Counted from the stretch's first letter, positions 51,225-62,956 are shown. The stretch is 64,000 nt of DNA from Cordylochernes scorpioides (GCA_030710605.1 CP092881.1:74229106-74293105), one strand, 5' to 3'. Made by a program: numbers and translations. Notes: a model not told the origin generated them from the letters alone.

Positions 51225-51988
51225 TCATTCCAACTGCACGGAGACCTGCATTTATTTTGCAAGCAATTAGGACCAAATCTAAAATGGTAATAGCAGTATT
51301 TCCCTTTTGGATCGAAAGATCTTTGAGAATTACTTCTCGGTCTTGACTGAGTCCTATTTTTGGATCGAGATCTAGATCTATCCAGTCTCAATTCGGACAC
51401 TTGCCGTTCAAGATCTTCCAATTTGGCGATCAAGCGATCTGTTGATGAAGAAGGCACTTCCGCATCATATATTTCTTTGGAAGAGTTTATTTCTTTTATT
51501 TTATCGGCCATTATGGCCAATTTGCTAATGTCCCCATCGCTTACAATAAGTATGTTCTTTATGGATGTGGGCAGTTTATCAAGCCATAAAGTTTTTATTA
51601 ATTTGTCAGAGATATCTGGAGTAGCGAGGGATCTGAGCTTTTGTAGTAACTGGCTCGGCTTCATGTCTCCGAGCTCAATACCTGAAATTAACTTTTTAAT
51701 TCTCAACCCTTCACTTTCTCTGAACAATTCAAGTAGTCGTGATTTACATTCAGAGTACTTGTTGTCGCTTTTGCTATTAATTATGTCCCAAATGTTTTCT
51801 ATATATTTAGGTTCTAATTGGGAGATCAAATAATTAAATTTAGTGTCTTCCTGAATAATTCCACCTATTTTGAACTGTGCTTCTACCTGGAAGAACCATA
51901 TTTCAGGTTTTTCAACCCAGAAAGGAGGTATTTTAACACTAACTTTGCATATTTCTGAGGTATCGCTAGGCTTATTTTCTGTTTCCAT
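51194..51988 (-). CDS. gag: Gypsy gag (copy 2)
   Basis: 264 codons from ATG 51986-51988, near-identical to copy 1 with scattered substitutions (for example a changed segment at KIGGIIQED). Terminal Cys/His motif conserved. TAG at 51194-51196. Confidence 0.88.
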   Translation of the reverse strand: METENKPSDTSEICKVSVKIPPFWVEKPEIWFFQVEAQFKIGGIIQEDTKFNYLISQLEPKYIENIWDIINSKSDNKYSECKSRLLELFRESEGLRIKKLISGIELGDMKPSQLLQKLRSLATPDISDKLIKTLWLDKLPTSIKNILIVSDGDISKLAIMADKIKEINSSKEIYDAEVPSSSTDRLIAKLEDLERQVSELRLDRSRSRSKNRTQSRPRSNSQRSFDPKGKYCYYHFRFGPNCLQNKCRSPCSWNESENSNRRTE

Positions 51989-52212
51989 TTTACGTAAATT
52001 TAAATTCGACACAACAGCTTAGAGATAAAGTTAAAAATTAAAATATTGAGATAAAATAACAAGGAAGATAATATAAAAACTTATCTTAGTCTTGAGATGA
52101 TATCCCGATATCCTGGATGATGCTTCTTTTCAAACTTGAATCACTTTTTGCATTTCTTTATCTCTTGAAATCTTCGTATGCTTTTTCTTTTCAATCACGT
52201 CCGGCTCACCAA

Positions 52213-52445
52213 TGTGGTGTGTCGATTTACTGGTCCAGCGATGGCTCAGAAAGTTTCTCAAAGTTAGTGTTTATTGGAGTTTCTTGTTGGCTACATTTAT
52301 ATGGGAAGACAAAGAGGAGACAGCCCGGAATGCACGTCTGGTCCTCTCTCCGGAATTCCTCCGCTGTCTGGTGATTTATGGCGGCCGCTTGTTTATTTAT
52401 CTTGGCGGGCGGCGTCGGCGGGGTGCTGCATCCCTGGTCCCCACA
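52213..52445 (-). repeat. 5' LTR of Gypsy copy 2
   Basis: 233 bp, matching its partner; followed inward by TTGGTGAGCCGGACGTGA, the likely primer-binding region. Confidence 0.9.
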
Positions 52446-52782
52446 CATCCGCCTTCTTGATCAGCCCATTGCCATCAACAAAACCATCAAAATCCTTAGC
52501 GTCAGTTTTATTCCAAGAAAAATATATCAGGCATCTAAATGACAGCCATAATCCAGGGGATCCTTCAGAGGCTTACTAATGTTAAAATCGTGATGTTTTA
52601 TAGGTTTTTCTTTGCTGTTACCTTAAAAAAAAAAACTATATCCAGATCTCTACATGTCCAAATATTCGGGCGCCAGTGGCTGCAGAAAAGCAGACCACAA
52701 ATTTATCCATTTATTGCACATGTAGAGACCTAAAGCTGTACTGGCTAGCAATAAATGTTGTAGGAGAAATTAACCAATACTT

Positions 52783-53250
52783 CTAATTTGGTCCCAACTC
52801 CCCTTCTCGGCTCTGGGGCGACCTAAATGTCCGCTGGAAATTTTCTCCCATGGTGTCCAGGACGAGAATTAGAAACGTATGGAAGGCACTACCTATATGG
52901 AAGATGGCTTCCTGTAATTGGTAAAGCCTTTGGGGCTGTTGGGCATATAGTCCAAGGTAGATTACTATGGTAAATGGGGCGAGGGAGTATGGCATAGTCA
53001 GAAGACAGATAAAAAGTATTAAGTGGAATATGGGGAATCTGCACATGTTTCCCAATATTTTCTCCATGAGTGGATTTCTTTGTGGATCATGTTGTAATTC
53101 GATTGGTTGTGGCGGACTCAGTGAAGGATTAGTTGTGATTGGTTCTATCTGTGGATGGGCGATGTCGCGTTTTTTGTTATTGGTGAAGTGTATAAATCGG
53201 GTTTTGGTGAAAATGGTGGGATCTAAATGTATGAAAGGGTTACTGTTCAT
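52783..53250 (-). CDS. ORF with hydrophobic segment at 3' end of degenerate Gypsy element
   Basis: 155 codons. Residues 70-110 hold a long hydrophobic stretch (FPIFHLILFICLLTMPYSLA and more). Position after integrase is where an envelope-like gene would sit in some Gypsy lineages, but no fusion or cleavage signature is visible, so this is only a possibility. Confidence 0.35.
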   Translation of the reverse strand: MNSNPFIHLDPTIFTKTRFIHFTNNKKRDIAHPQIEPITTNPSLSPPQPIELQHDPQRNPLMEKILGNMCRFPIFHLILFICLLTMPYSLAPFTIVIYLGLYAQQPQRLYQLQEAIFHIGSAFHTFLILVLDTMGENFQRTFRSPQSREGELGPN

Positions 53251-53549
53251 TGGTTTGATTGTCCTGATTGTCCGTGGCTTTGTTGGGGGAAAATGTCGGG
53301 TGCAAGATGTTTGAATGGGAACGTGTAATCGTTCCTATGTCGTAGATGGTGTATTTTTGTTATGGGTGGGGTTATGTATTGGATGTTTTCTGTGTATAGT
53401 TTAAGTTTGTTTACATGGACTGTATCAGTATCTCTTTGGAGATGTGTGTGTGTGTGTTGGTTGGGTCTATCGATAGCTTTGTCAATTGGCAGGTTGGATA
53501 GGTTTTGACCTTTTGTGCAATGTCTTTTGACATGTATTGCCAATAATAC

Positions 53550-54518
53550 TAAGCGGAGATGAGTCTCGTCATCTGTGAGATGCCTGGGTGGTTGTATTGG
53601 GTGTGTACTGATTGAAGTAATTCGTTGATGAGTGTTTTTGGGATTATGATTTTGGTTACACCTTTGCGGGAAATGGTATGAAGTCCGTTGTGATCAATGG
53701 TCAGTTTAGGATCTCCAGATGGGGAAGGCTGATGGCTCTTAATGAGGAGGGCGTCTAAGAAGCCACAGAACGTGTTACGGGATAGGAGGTCCGCTTCATA
53801 TTGTTGTGCTCCTTTTATGTAACAAACCTCATACTCGTAACCTCGACAGCCATTGCAATGCGTGATGGTCAGAAAATATGGTAAATTTTCTGCCCATCAA
53901 ATAAACGCGGAATTTATCCACACTCTCAACGATTGATAGGCATTATAATTCAGAGATGGAGTAATTCGGTTCGTGTGAACGAAGGGCGCGGCTGAAGTAT
54001 TGAACTGGGTAGGTCTTTCCATCAGGGTGGACCTGTTTGAGGATGCCCGCTATGCCGAGTGTTGAGGCGTCACAGTACACTTGGCATGGCAGACCTTCCT
54101 GGTAAAGGTGTAAAATGGGGTGTGTGGTTAGGCTTTCCTTCAGGCTAGTGAACGCTTTCTGGCATTTGTAATCCCAAACCCACGTGACATCCTTTTTGAG
54201 AAGGTTGTTAAGTGGCGTCCGCAAGCGGGTGTAGTCCAGGATGAACTATTTATAAGCGTTCACCGCGCCTAAAAAGAATCGCAATGTTTTGCGATTGTGT
54301 GGTGGTTGAATGGTGTGAATGGTTTCTATGTTTCGTGTTAGTGGTGTGGTGGTACCAGCCATAATGGTGCATGTGTCTGAGCGGTGTTTCTGTTGCTTTT
54401 TTTGTGTGAATGTCGCGCTTGTTGTGATGTTTACGCGCGTGACGGTGTCGTGATGATGGGTGGTCACGTGTGTACCTAGTGTGAGAGTTGTCCTGTTGGA
54501 TGGACAATGTTTGGGCAT
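53550..54518 (-). pseudogene. pol: RT thumb, RNase H and integrase finger of degenerate Gypsy element
   Basis: LRFFLGAVNAYK (thumb), TWVWDYKCQKAFTSLKESL and YCDASTLGIAGILKQ (RNase H start), FTIFSDHHALQWL and EADLLSR (RNase H end), YNHPGISQMTRLI (integrase finger). Most of the RT palm between 54518 and 54890 is not recognisable. Confidence 0.68.
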
Positions 54519-54995
54519 TTTTGTTGTAAGTTTGGGCCATTGTGGCCTTGTGCATAGAGGGCATATAATAAGAGTAATTGGCCCTAGTTAGAAAATTGTG
54601 TGCGTGCGCGAGACGTGGTCTAGATTGGCATGTTGGCAAATGGGTTTTAACCAATGGATGCGCGCATTGGGTGCATGTGCGGAAGGCTTGTGTGCCATTT
54701 GAGCCCTTTGTGACTCCGCTTGGCATTCCCAATAGGCGCATTCATTTGGTATATGAGCAAAATGGTAGGTGGTAGGGGGCAATGGGGCGGCGAGTTGGAA
54801 CATAGTGCCTTGATTAAAATCTATTGTTATTTTAAAGTTGCGGAGGGTATTTACTCCGAGAATTCCAAATGGTAGAGGTGCTTCCACCACATGGAAATTC
54901 TCGTTTTTGGTTATTTTACCTATTGTCAGGGGGAGGGTTATTTGACCTAAGGTCGGTACAGGACCGTTTATGGCCTGTAGGTCTATGGGTTGTTT

Positions 54996-55319
54996 TTAAA
55001 GTTTTAGTTGAGGGAGGTTACATTTTAACTTTTTATAGAGGTTATAAGGCACTATGTTCAGACTTGCGCCTGTGTCAATTAGGAAAGGGGGTGAGAGTTC
55101 ATGGGTGATGGACATTTTAATCGTCAGCTGGCTGACGTGTGGAGCTGGCTTGTTGCGGCATTCAGAATGCCAATGGTGGGCGCCGCAGAATATGCAGTCC
55201 ACGCACCTGTATTTCTTGGTGTGCTGGTGTATGGGTCCGACATGTTGGGCGGTTGTTCCTCGTGGTGACGCGAAGTTGGTGCGCTGGGTCCGTGGATCCG
55301 TTGCACCAGTTGGAACCAC
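54996..55319 (-). pseudogene. Zinc knuckle and aspartic protease of degenerate Gypsy element
   Basis: CVDCIFCGAHHWHSEC, then PPFLIDTGASLNIVPY, the D-T-G protease active site. A neighbouring frame (54588-54890) continues with GILGVNTLRNFKITID, the protease end. Confidence 0.68.
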
Positions 55320-55768
55320 TCTCCCAGGTTCTCAGGAGGTACCACGCGGACCAGGCGCTGGTCGGAGAGCGGCAATCTCTCCGTCAGCGTCTCGAGGATT
55401 ACCTCCTGTGGGAGACCCAGTTGCATTCCCAGCGCTGTCTTTCCTTGGTAGTACTCCACCAGGCTTGCCTGCCCAGCAAGCTTCATGGCGAAGGATGCCT
55501 CGTTGGATTCCGGGTAGAGATCCAGGAGGGTTTGCCTCACCTGGAAGTAGGTCTGGGTGGCCAACCGGAGTTTCCTGAAGAGCTCCAGGGGTTGGCGCGT
55601 CAGGTAGCTAGGCAACCTGAGCAAATTTTCGGGGGTGGTCACGAGGGCTTCGTCCATCTTCTGGTCGTAGGCCTGGAAGAATTGGCGGGCGGCGCAGGTT
55701 CCATCGAAGGGGGGTAGGTCCGCTTCCGCGCGTTGGGTCGACCCCACTTGCGTCAGGACGGCGGTCAA
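55124..55768 (-). pseudogene. gag: Gag-like region of degenerate Gypsy element
   Basis: 214 codons: PPFDGTCAARQFFQAYDQKM, LELFRKLRLATQTY, YYQGKTALGMQLGLP. Retrotransposon gag-type helical repeats. In another frame a Cys/His stretch CVDCIFCGAHHWHSEC follows. Confidence 0.65.
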
Positions 55769-55813
55769 CTACAGGATAATCTCCGCCAGGGTGCGTGTTG
55801 ATTCTATTTCGGG

Positions 55814-56928
55814 AACGAATCAAATCCAAGATAATGGTTTTCCGAAATGGTGGCCGCCCTGCAAAATCGGACAAATGGTTCTGGGGAGACCAACTGTTGA
55901 CAGTGACATCGAAATATCTCTATCTTGGCTATCCCCTCACAACAACAATCTCGTTTAGTCAAGTGGCTTCATACTTTAAAGGCAAAGCGCTTGCAGCTAC
56001 CGGCGAAGTATGGAAAATTATGGAGAAATCCAGGTTGAATTCATTTGGTTCATCAATGAAACTATTAGACTCGATTATCCTGTCAACTCTGCTGTATTCT
56101 GCTCCAATTTGGGCAAACGAAAAGTACAAAATCTTGGACCAAATTCAGAATAACTATCTCCGACGACTATTGAACTTGCCGAGTAACACACCAGGCTACA
56201 TACTACGCATGGAAACCGGACGCTTCTCACTAGGAGTCACAGCAACCAAACTAATTCTAAAGTTCTGGTTAAGAATATTAAAAATGGAAAAATCCAGATT
56301 GCCCGCAATCTGTCTAGCCCAATTATGGGAAACGTCCACTCTGACGAATGCCTTTATAGGTTTTACAGAAAATTTAATGAATATCCTAAACTCAACTGGA
56401 TTCATGTGGTTAAAGAATTGTTCAGACCCCAATATTCTACAGAAAGCAATACCTCAAATTATCAGAATCACTATAGAACAGTCTATCCAAACCGACCAAT
56501 CAAGAATAACCAATTCGAAGCTACACACACACTACAAATATTTACATAAAACATTCGCAGCAGAGAACTATCTACTAAGTGAACTCCCACTGCCGGCTAA
56601 ACGCCTCATTGCGCAATTGAGAATTCTATTTGTTTTATATCGAGAAGACCATATAAAATATCTAAGGACAGAAGACTTGTATTGCCAACTATGCAAAAAT
56701 AGAACCGAAAATGAATTAGAACATTATATATTTGAATGCATGCCTCTTGACACGGAAAGAAAAATACTCTTCTCTAAGATAGGCCATACACACTTCACAT
56801 TATATTCTTTATTATCCAACTTTATAGACAATAGTTCAGTAGCTCTAAATCTATATAACTTCCATAAAAATGCTGTAAAAAAGAAAGACTTAACCGAACA
56901 TTCAAACATACCAAAAATTTCTGTTTGA
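55814..56928 (+). CDS. Non-LTR RT C-terminal region (truncated)
   Basis: Open to TGA 56926-56928. Starts after the RT catalytic core: KTMVFRNGG-like segment, YLYLGYPL, LLYSAPIWA, YLRRLLNLP, and a terminal zinc-binding stretch CQLCKNRTENELEHYIFEC. Intact frame but no start, so non-functional alone. Confidence 0.82.
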
Positions 56929-57376
56929 TGAGAAAGACAGAACCAACATCCAATTATTTGTTTAGGCAGATACGATAAGTTAACAATGATAAAACGGTGT
57001 TTACCTTACAACCCTGAACACGAGGATTTCCTGGGAAATCTCTTAAAGATTTCTTAAAAAATACATGGCCCACCTGTGCTGTGTGAGAGCTTAAATGGTC
57101 TTGCTCCATATGTAAATACCTGTTTTCTTTCCTCTTTTCGCTCTCCACTTCTCCCATCCATATTTCCAAAAATTTTTTTTTTTCTCTTTTTTTGATTTTT
57201 TTTATTCTTCTTATTTTTTATTCTTTCTTATAATCTGTATATATTTACCAGATGTATATAATCTTTCTCCATTTTTTATTTCCCACTTTCATAGGTTTCT
57301 CCGTTTTGTAACCCCAAGGAGAATCCTCTGTAAGACCTGTGTGTCTTAATAAAGGCTTTTGTGTGTGTGTGTGTGT
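55814..57376 (+). mobile_element. 5'-truncated non-LTR retrotransposon with 14-bp TSD
   Basis: Flanked by GATTCTATTTCGGG at 55800-55813 and 57377-57390. Ends with AATAAAGGCTTTTGTGTG and a TG-repeat tail. Carries one long ORF of about 370 codons followed by about 440 bp of 3' sequence rich in T runs. Confidence 0.88.
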
Positions 57377-57419
57377 GATTCTATTTCGGGCACGGGAGTG
57401 CCCTCTCTCTTCTCCCTTG

Positions 57420-57560
57420 TCGCTTCTTGAGGTGGCTCGTTTTCCATTATATCCTGTCGACTCTCTTTGGGATTCGATTTGATCCTGTCGACTCTCTGTG
57501 AGAATCGGTTGTGATCCCGTCGACTCTCTGTCGGATCCTGTTGTTACCTGTATAAGATCC
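57420..57560. repeat. 33-bp degenerate tandem repeat
   Basis: GATCCTGTCGACTCTCTGTG recurs about four times with drift. Confidence 0.7.
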
Positions 57561-57814
57561 TGTTGACTCCTGTCAACTTACTGTGGGATTGGTGACTTGT
57601 GGTGAATTGTGGAGGTTGGTGATTGATGGCGCAGTCTTGGTCGAATGGTGGGTTTCCACAGGGGAAATAACGAGCACATCTGGATGGGATAGAGCCTGGA
57701 CTTCGCAAAAAGGGAGAGAGTTGTGACTGGAGGAGGTGTTGGGTTCCCGTTACACTCTATCGACATGTGTCCCTACATCATCACAAGGCCTCTCCCACAT
57801 GTAGAACATATAGT

Positions 57815-59815
57815 ATTGCCAAAACAACAAAGTCTAAAGAGGGAAACAGCCACGGCACTAGTGTACAATTTCATCAGACACAACCCATGAAATCATTATT
57901 AAATTAGACAATCTATAAAAGACTCCTTCTGGAGATTCAGCAACCCACTGAAGACGCTGGGAACTATTTCAGAGAGGGAAATTATAGCAATAGATCTCTA
58001 TAATCTCTACAGATCAATTGTAAATAGATTCATACACAAAAGATATAGTGAGGAAAGTTTAGGACATATGTGTAAAGAGATTCCTCATTAAACTAAGACT
58101 CACGTGTACTTGGAAAAAAAAAGGGAGGGAAATTTTGAATTATTTTTGTTCCAACAATAAATTAAATGATCTATAAAATAGTGGTCGGCTCTCCCATCAA
58201 AATAGACGCTGGAATTGATCGCCGTCTATTGGCCGTCCCTACAGACTAACGGACTCGGGTCAGTGACAAACCGAGCATTATTAATTATGAAGCACCCATT
58301 TAGTTTTAAATCTCTGAGATCATCCAACAACAATAAGGGATCTCAGATAAAGAGGAGCATGTTATTATTAGAAACTATGAACATGAATATAAGACCAAAT
58401 TAACATTTTTTTTATAGAAATATAAGGTGTTGAAAATATTATTTCAAATTTAAATATCAAGGAAGTACCAGGTCCAGATTTTACCAGTAATAATATGATC
58501 AAACGTGTAGGTACACCTTTAATTCCGATTTTATAGCAAAGATTCAACAAATGTGTTGAATTAGGTCACTATCTGGATGTATGGAAAGACTCTATTTATA
58601 AAGATTATACCAAAACCTAACAAAATAGGCAATGAGAACAAGCAAAAGCTATAAACCTATACTATTAACATTAACATTTCTAATATATTTGAAACAAAGG
58701 GGTTTCAATAAATATCGCGAAGAGAACAATCTAAGAGTATAAGGCAGCATGGATCTTACTAAAATAAATCAACGAATAGTATAATGGTAGATATGATGGA
58801 AAAACATACTGAATCATTGACAGGAGAACTGGCTTCTTTGGCAGGCACGTTCGACAATGTATGTTGGCCAGCAATTATTAGAAGACCTGATTATTAGTAA
58901 CATTCCCTCCAAATAGGTAAGAACCATACAATATTTCATTTAAACAGTGGAAGAAGGGCAAATTCCTCATATGAAAATACAAATATTACTAAAACCTAAC
59001 AAAGAGATACCCTCAAGGCGGGTAAAATCGTATTTACCGCTGTTTCTGTATTAAAGTATCACAATAAGGTACAATACACAACTCCATTCCATCAGAGTCG
59101 GTAGTTCTATATTCCAATACAATTTGTAATAATAATAAGATGTGGGGGTAGCACCATAAAACAAAAGAATGAAATATGTATGAGAGGAAACAAAAAAATT
59201 CTCCATATAAGTTAAATACTAGACATTTATTAAAAAAAAACAAGTAAAGTTAGGGAACATTTCTATACTGGTGGGATGTGCCATTTATATAGTGATCTAG
59301 ATAGAGGTGACCTGAAGTTACGAATTTGCCTTTATAAAGGGGAAAGCCTAGATCTCCATCTATTCTAGCGAGACAAAATATAAGAACCCTATCATTCTTT
59401 TTAAGTTACTTAAAGCCCTTTAGGGCCCATGCGAAATCTAAGTTAGTTTCTACTCAAAAGGGGGGCGCTAAGCCATAATGGCAAGAGGCTTACCTTTTCT
59501 CGAAAGCGCCGGCAAAGGTCTGGTCTCCTCCTTTCTGCGTCTCGAGTCCGACTGTCGGCTGTCCTTCTCACTGAGCGACTCAGATTAAATCTGCCTTCCT
59601 TTGGCAAAGAAACCCTCTTTTATCCTTGCCTCTGTCCATTTTCATTCGCTGCTCGCGCCAAAGTTTCTATTGGTTGGCATTTTCATTCGTCGAAAGAAAA
59701 CACCAATGGAAATGGCCAGCGGCTCCAGTATACAATTTCACAGACGACCAAAACAAAAAAAGTCTAAAAAGGGAAACAGCCACGGCACTAGTGTAAAATT
59801 TCATTAGACAACCCA
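57815..59815. repeat. Region bracketed by a direct repeat, containing RT debris
   Basis: AAGGGAAACAGCCACGGCAC plus TAGTGTA(C/A)AATTTCAT occurs at about 57838-57885 and 59768-59812. Between them, plus-strand 58430-59020 has degraded RT (VPGPDFTSN, FNKCVELGHYLDVWK) with many stops. The repeats could be ends of one element or a duplication. Confidence 0.45.
58430..59020 (+). pseudogene. Heavily decayed non-LTR RT
   Basis: VPGPDFTSNNMIKRVGTPLI then RFNKCVELGHYLDVWK matches the RT block before the catalytic core; the remainder is broken by stops and frameshifts. Confidence 0.5.
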
Positions 59816-59849
59816 GGCCCCCTCTCCTGAACTGTAATACAACACTCCC

Positions 59850-60020
59850 CTTTCTCGGGAAAGATATATATAAAGCCCCGTCTTTAGCTAAAATCGACCC
59901 AGGCCCCCTTCTTCACTTGGACTGTAAGATGATACTCCCCGTTCTCGGGAAAGATACTACATCATCACATGTAATGCAATGCTTCCCTTTCTCGGGAAAG
60001 ATATTTATAAGCCCCCCCCC
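59850..60020. repeat. Three-unit degenerate repeat with TATAAA-like elements
   Basis: TTTCTCGGGAAAGATATATA occurs three to four times about 65-80 bp apart, with TATATAAAGCCCC after the first and a related TTATAAGCCCC after the last. It could be a promoter-type array of a mobile element. Confidence 0.45.
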
Positions 60021-60029
60021 CCGTCCTTT

Positions 60030-62040
60030 TAGAAATCTTCCTTCTCCATCTCTTCTGGTCACCTCTACCTAAATTTTAAATGAGGGGCATATATGTACAT
60101 ATGGTACAACAGCTTCCAGCGCGGATGTCTCTGGATGTCACTGGTGCCTTCTTCTCCACCAGGCATCAGCTTTCGGCATGGAAGTCTGGTGTCATCAAGT
60201 GTCTAGGTTTCTGGACAAAAAGGTGGTCTATAAGTCTATGTGGGAGGGAAGCCATGTATCCATTTGATGTTGATCATACATACATCTTCTGTTGGGGTAT
60301 GGTTACAAAAACGTGCCCCAACAGAGATACCTTGCCTTTCACATGATCTAAGAGAATTTTACCTTGGTTGGAGCCTAAGTTGAGCACACCTTGCTTCTAG
60401 CCCTGTCACCTACCTTCTGCCTAACTTCCTGTCCGAGATAATCGTCATTAACTATCTATTAACTATCTCGGCTTCTCTCATTGGTCGAGATCGTTCTGCG
60501 TCCCTTCTTCTGGTTCGCTATTAGTTGGTCATGCTTAACTGTGATTGGTTGCTGATTTGTCATGCTTAATTGTGATTGGCTTAGTACCTCCATTGTTGCC
60601 ATGATTGCAATCTTCCAGGAAGAAGAAGGTCTTTGAACTTTAGTTTTATGGTTCCTGGGCAGCGACCTTTACTTCCTGGATGATGCAATCCTGTTAATTG
60701 ATGTTCCCCTTTTCGCGAAGCCTAACTTTTATTTAAATCTTTTGACGATACATTGCATAGGTTGTGGTGGGGCTACAATTTTCTATATACAAATTATCAC
60801 ATTTATATATTTTAAAGTATTTACACTATAAGAATCGGGGATCAGGGCAAATCCTACCTTTCGAAGTTGTTTACAAGTTCTTCTGTTTTTGTTTTCTTCA
60901 TTCCAGCCGCTGCATCCCGTAGCCCCCTCCGTCGGCCTTCCATTGGCTGCCTTGAACTCCTTATTTTCTGACAACTTGTTCACGTTTTAAGAATGATTCT
61001 ATTCCAAGAACCTTCTTACCAAGTAGACAAGTTCAAATAACGTTCCTACATTGAGACGCTGTTAGACTAGGAAGGGGGCGATGTCGCAGAAAATAATTAA
61101 TCAAATAAAAAATACAAAAATATTCAAACTTATATTAGTCATTTTTTTATTTGCTATGATTAATCACCTTACTTGCTTAATAGTCTTGATTGTAAATAAA
61201 CCTTTACGAATTTTTCAACGCTTTTATTTTGTCAATATATTCTTAAATCTTTATTTTTTTTTCTTTAATTTGAACGACTCCTAGTCCTTACTACCGTGAT
61301 ATATATTCATATATTTTTTCTTTTAATGAAAAATATTAAATTTGACCACCATTTGTAAAACCTTAGCTTTTACTATTTTGTAAATCTTAAATATTATTTT
61401 TATTGTTTTTGTTTTATTTTTTTTTATGGAGTATATATATATGTAAATTATTTTTTTACTGCGAGGTTAGCTGTGAATCATGAATGAGCAACTTTTATTA
61501 GTTGAATTAGAAACTTCAGCAAATGATATATTGGTAATGTTTACTTATGTTTTGTCACACAACCTTATACTTTATATTAAAAATTGAGAATAAACAATTT
61601 TTTTTTTATACACAGAACAAAGAATCACATTCACAAATGTATCAAAACATTAATGAATTTATGTTTTCTTCGTATACTTGACATTATTTAGAATTTATAT
61701 TTCATTGATTGGCGAGATGCTTTTAGGTTTTCAGACACAAGAGTACATAAATGTTGCATATGTATTTACATTAGAAGATTATATACAAATATATGGTGTT
61801 AAAAGTGCATGTAATAATCTTTTCGGTAACACTAGATATTAAAAATGATGGAAAATCGCCATTCGATGTCTACAATTCATAAAATTAGGATTTTTAAATG
61901 AAACTTAGAAATAGTTATAAAAAACAAATCAAATGTTGGTCGATTGTTCAGTAGATGTTAATGCATTATGTGGTGTTGTGACCATTAAATTTGCATTCTA
62001 TGTCAATTATTTGGCATGCAAAGTTGGGCTTTCATTTCGC
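60030..62040. other. Unassigned intergenic DNA
   Basis: An 88-codon plus ORF at 60080-60346 and a 66-codon minus ORF at 60783-60983 show no family signature. AT-rich, with homopolymer T runs at 61.2-61.6 kb. Confidence 0.4.
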
Positions 62041-62049
62041 CAAAATTTT

Positions 62050-62225
62050 ACAGGACCCTCTCACTGGTGAACATTGTAGATGTGACTGACCTCTATTCAC
62101 AGGAACCTTGTAGATGTAACCGAATACTCTTCACATGAAGATGTGACAGATGACTATTCACTTTAACATCGATGTAACTGACAACTACATGAAATTTGTA
62201 GATGCTACTGACCATTATGTGATCA
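62050..62225. repeat. Decayed 35-bp tandem repeat
   Basis: TTGTAGATGTGACTGACC and variants recur about five times with drift and small indels. Confidence 0.55.
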
Positions 62226-62444
62226 CGTGAGAATTTATATGTCAACCTTTTTTAAGTTGCAAAAATAATTGAAGAAAGCCTTCGGCTAATTCTTATCGAA
62301 ATTGTCCAATTTTTTCACTTCTTTGTGTTTCATTTATTCGTCTCAATTCTTATTGGTCCATTTCAAATTTTCTTGAAAATTAATACCTTAGTTAATAAAT
62401 AGCTTCATTTATTTAAATGATTTGATTTTGAGCCTTTTTTATAG

Positions 62445-62684
62445 TTGGTTTTATTTCAGGAAGATACTGTGCCCCTGGCTTACATCCTTGTGTGGGGGGC
62501 TATGTTTAATCAAGTCAATGGTTTTCACTCAGGGGCCAAACAAATCTGTGCTCAGGGCTATAATTTAAAAAATATTGAAAAACCCAAAACTTGTGGAGCA
62601 AGAGGAAGTAGCAGTTACAACATCCTTGTATTTGGCTATTTAATATACTGGAGGAGATATTTGGCCAAGTTTGGTGAAATGTAA
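62445..62684 (+). other. 79-codon ORF, unrecognised
   Basis: An acceptor-like TTTTATTTCAG precedes GAAGATACTG, so it could be an exon. No conserved motif recognised; may be chance. Confidence 0.15.
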
Positions 62685-62956
62685 ACAAAGACCGACATTG
62701 TGTATAATTTTCACACCACTTTTAAAATATTGCATTACATAATGAAATATTTTAAAGGTAAATACCATTTTTCTCTAAGTTTAACCTATCAGAAACTAAC
62801 CTAATCTACAGTCTACAGTAATCTACAGTCTATATATAACTTCCTCAATTCAACAAGGTCTGTGTCTCCCTCTCATCTAACTCATTTAAAAAATAATTTT
62901 TAGGAAAAAAAAAAAGGGGGTTGGTTGGTTCCAACAGCCACCACCCAGGATCTGAT

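Larger units (their letters stand above)
47698..52445 (-). mobile_element. Ty3/Gypsy retrotransposon copy 2, inverted, with LTRs and 4-bp TSD
   Basis: LTRs 47698-47930 and 52213-52445 (233 bp each; no difference seen where compared), flanked by CATC (47694-47697 and 52446-52449). Same family as copy 1 and nearly the same protein, but with a shorter, clearly diverged LTR. Gag and pol are both open. Confidence 0.93.
52783..57780 (-). mobile_element. Degenerate Ty3/Gypsy-type element, unrelated to the pair above
   Basis: Order on the minus strand: leader with 33-bp repeats (57420-57560), gag-like 55124-55768, protease, RT debris, RNase H, integrase zinc finger, chromo-like end (DTVHVNKLKLY), then an ORF with a hydrophobic segment. 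Frame changes occur throughout, and the integrase core is missing. A non-LTR element interrupts it at 55814-57376. LTRs were not identified. Confidence 0.7.

Noticed and set aside
52783-53250. Calling the trailing ORF an envelope gene
   Set aside because: There is a hydrophobic segment, but no signal peptide, cleavage site or cysteine pattern to support it.
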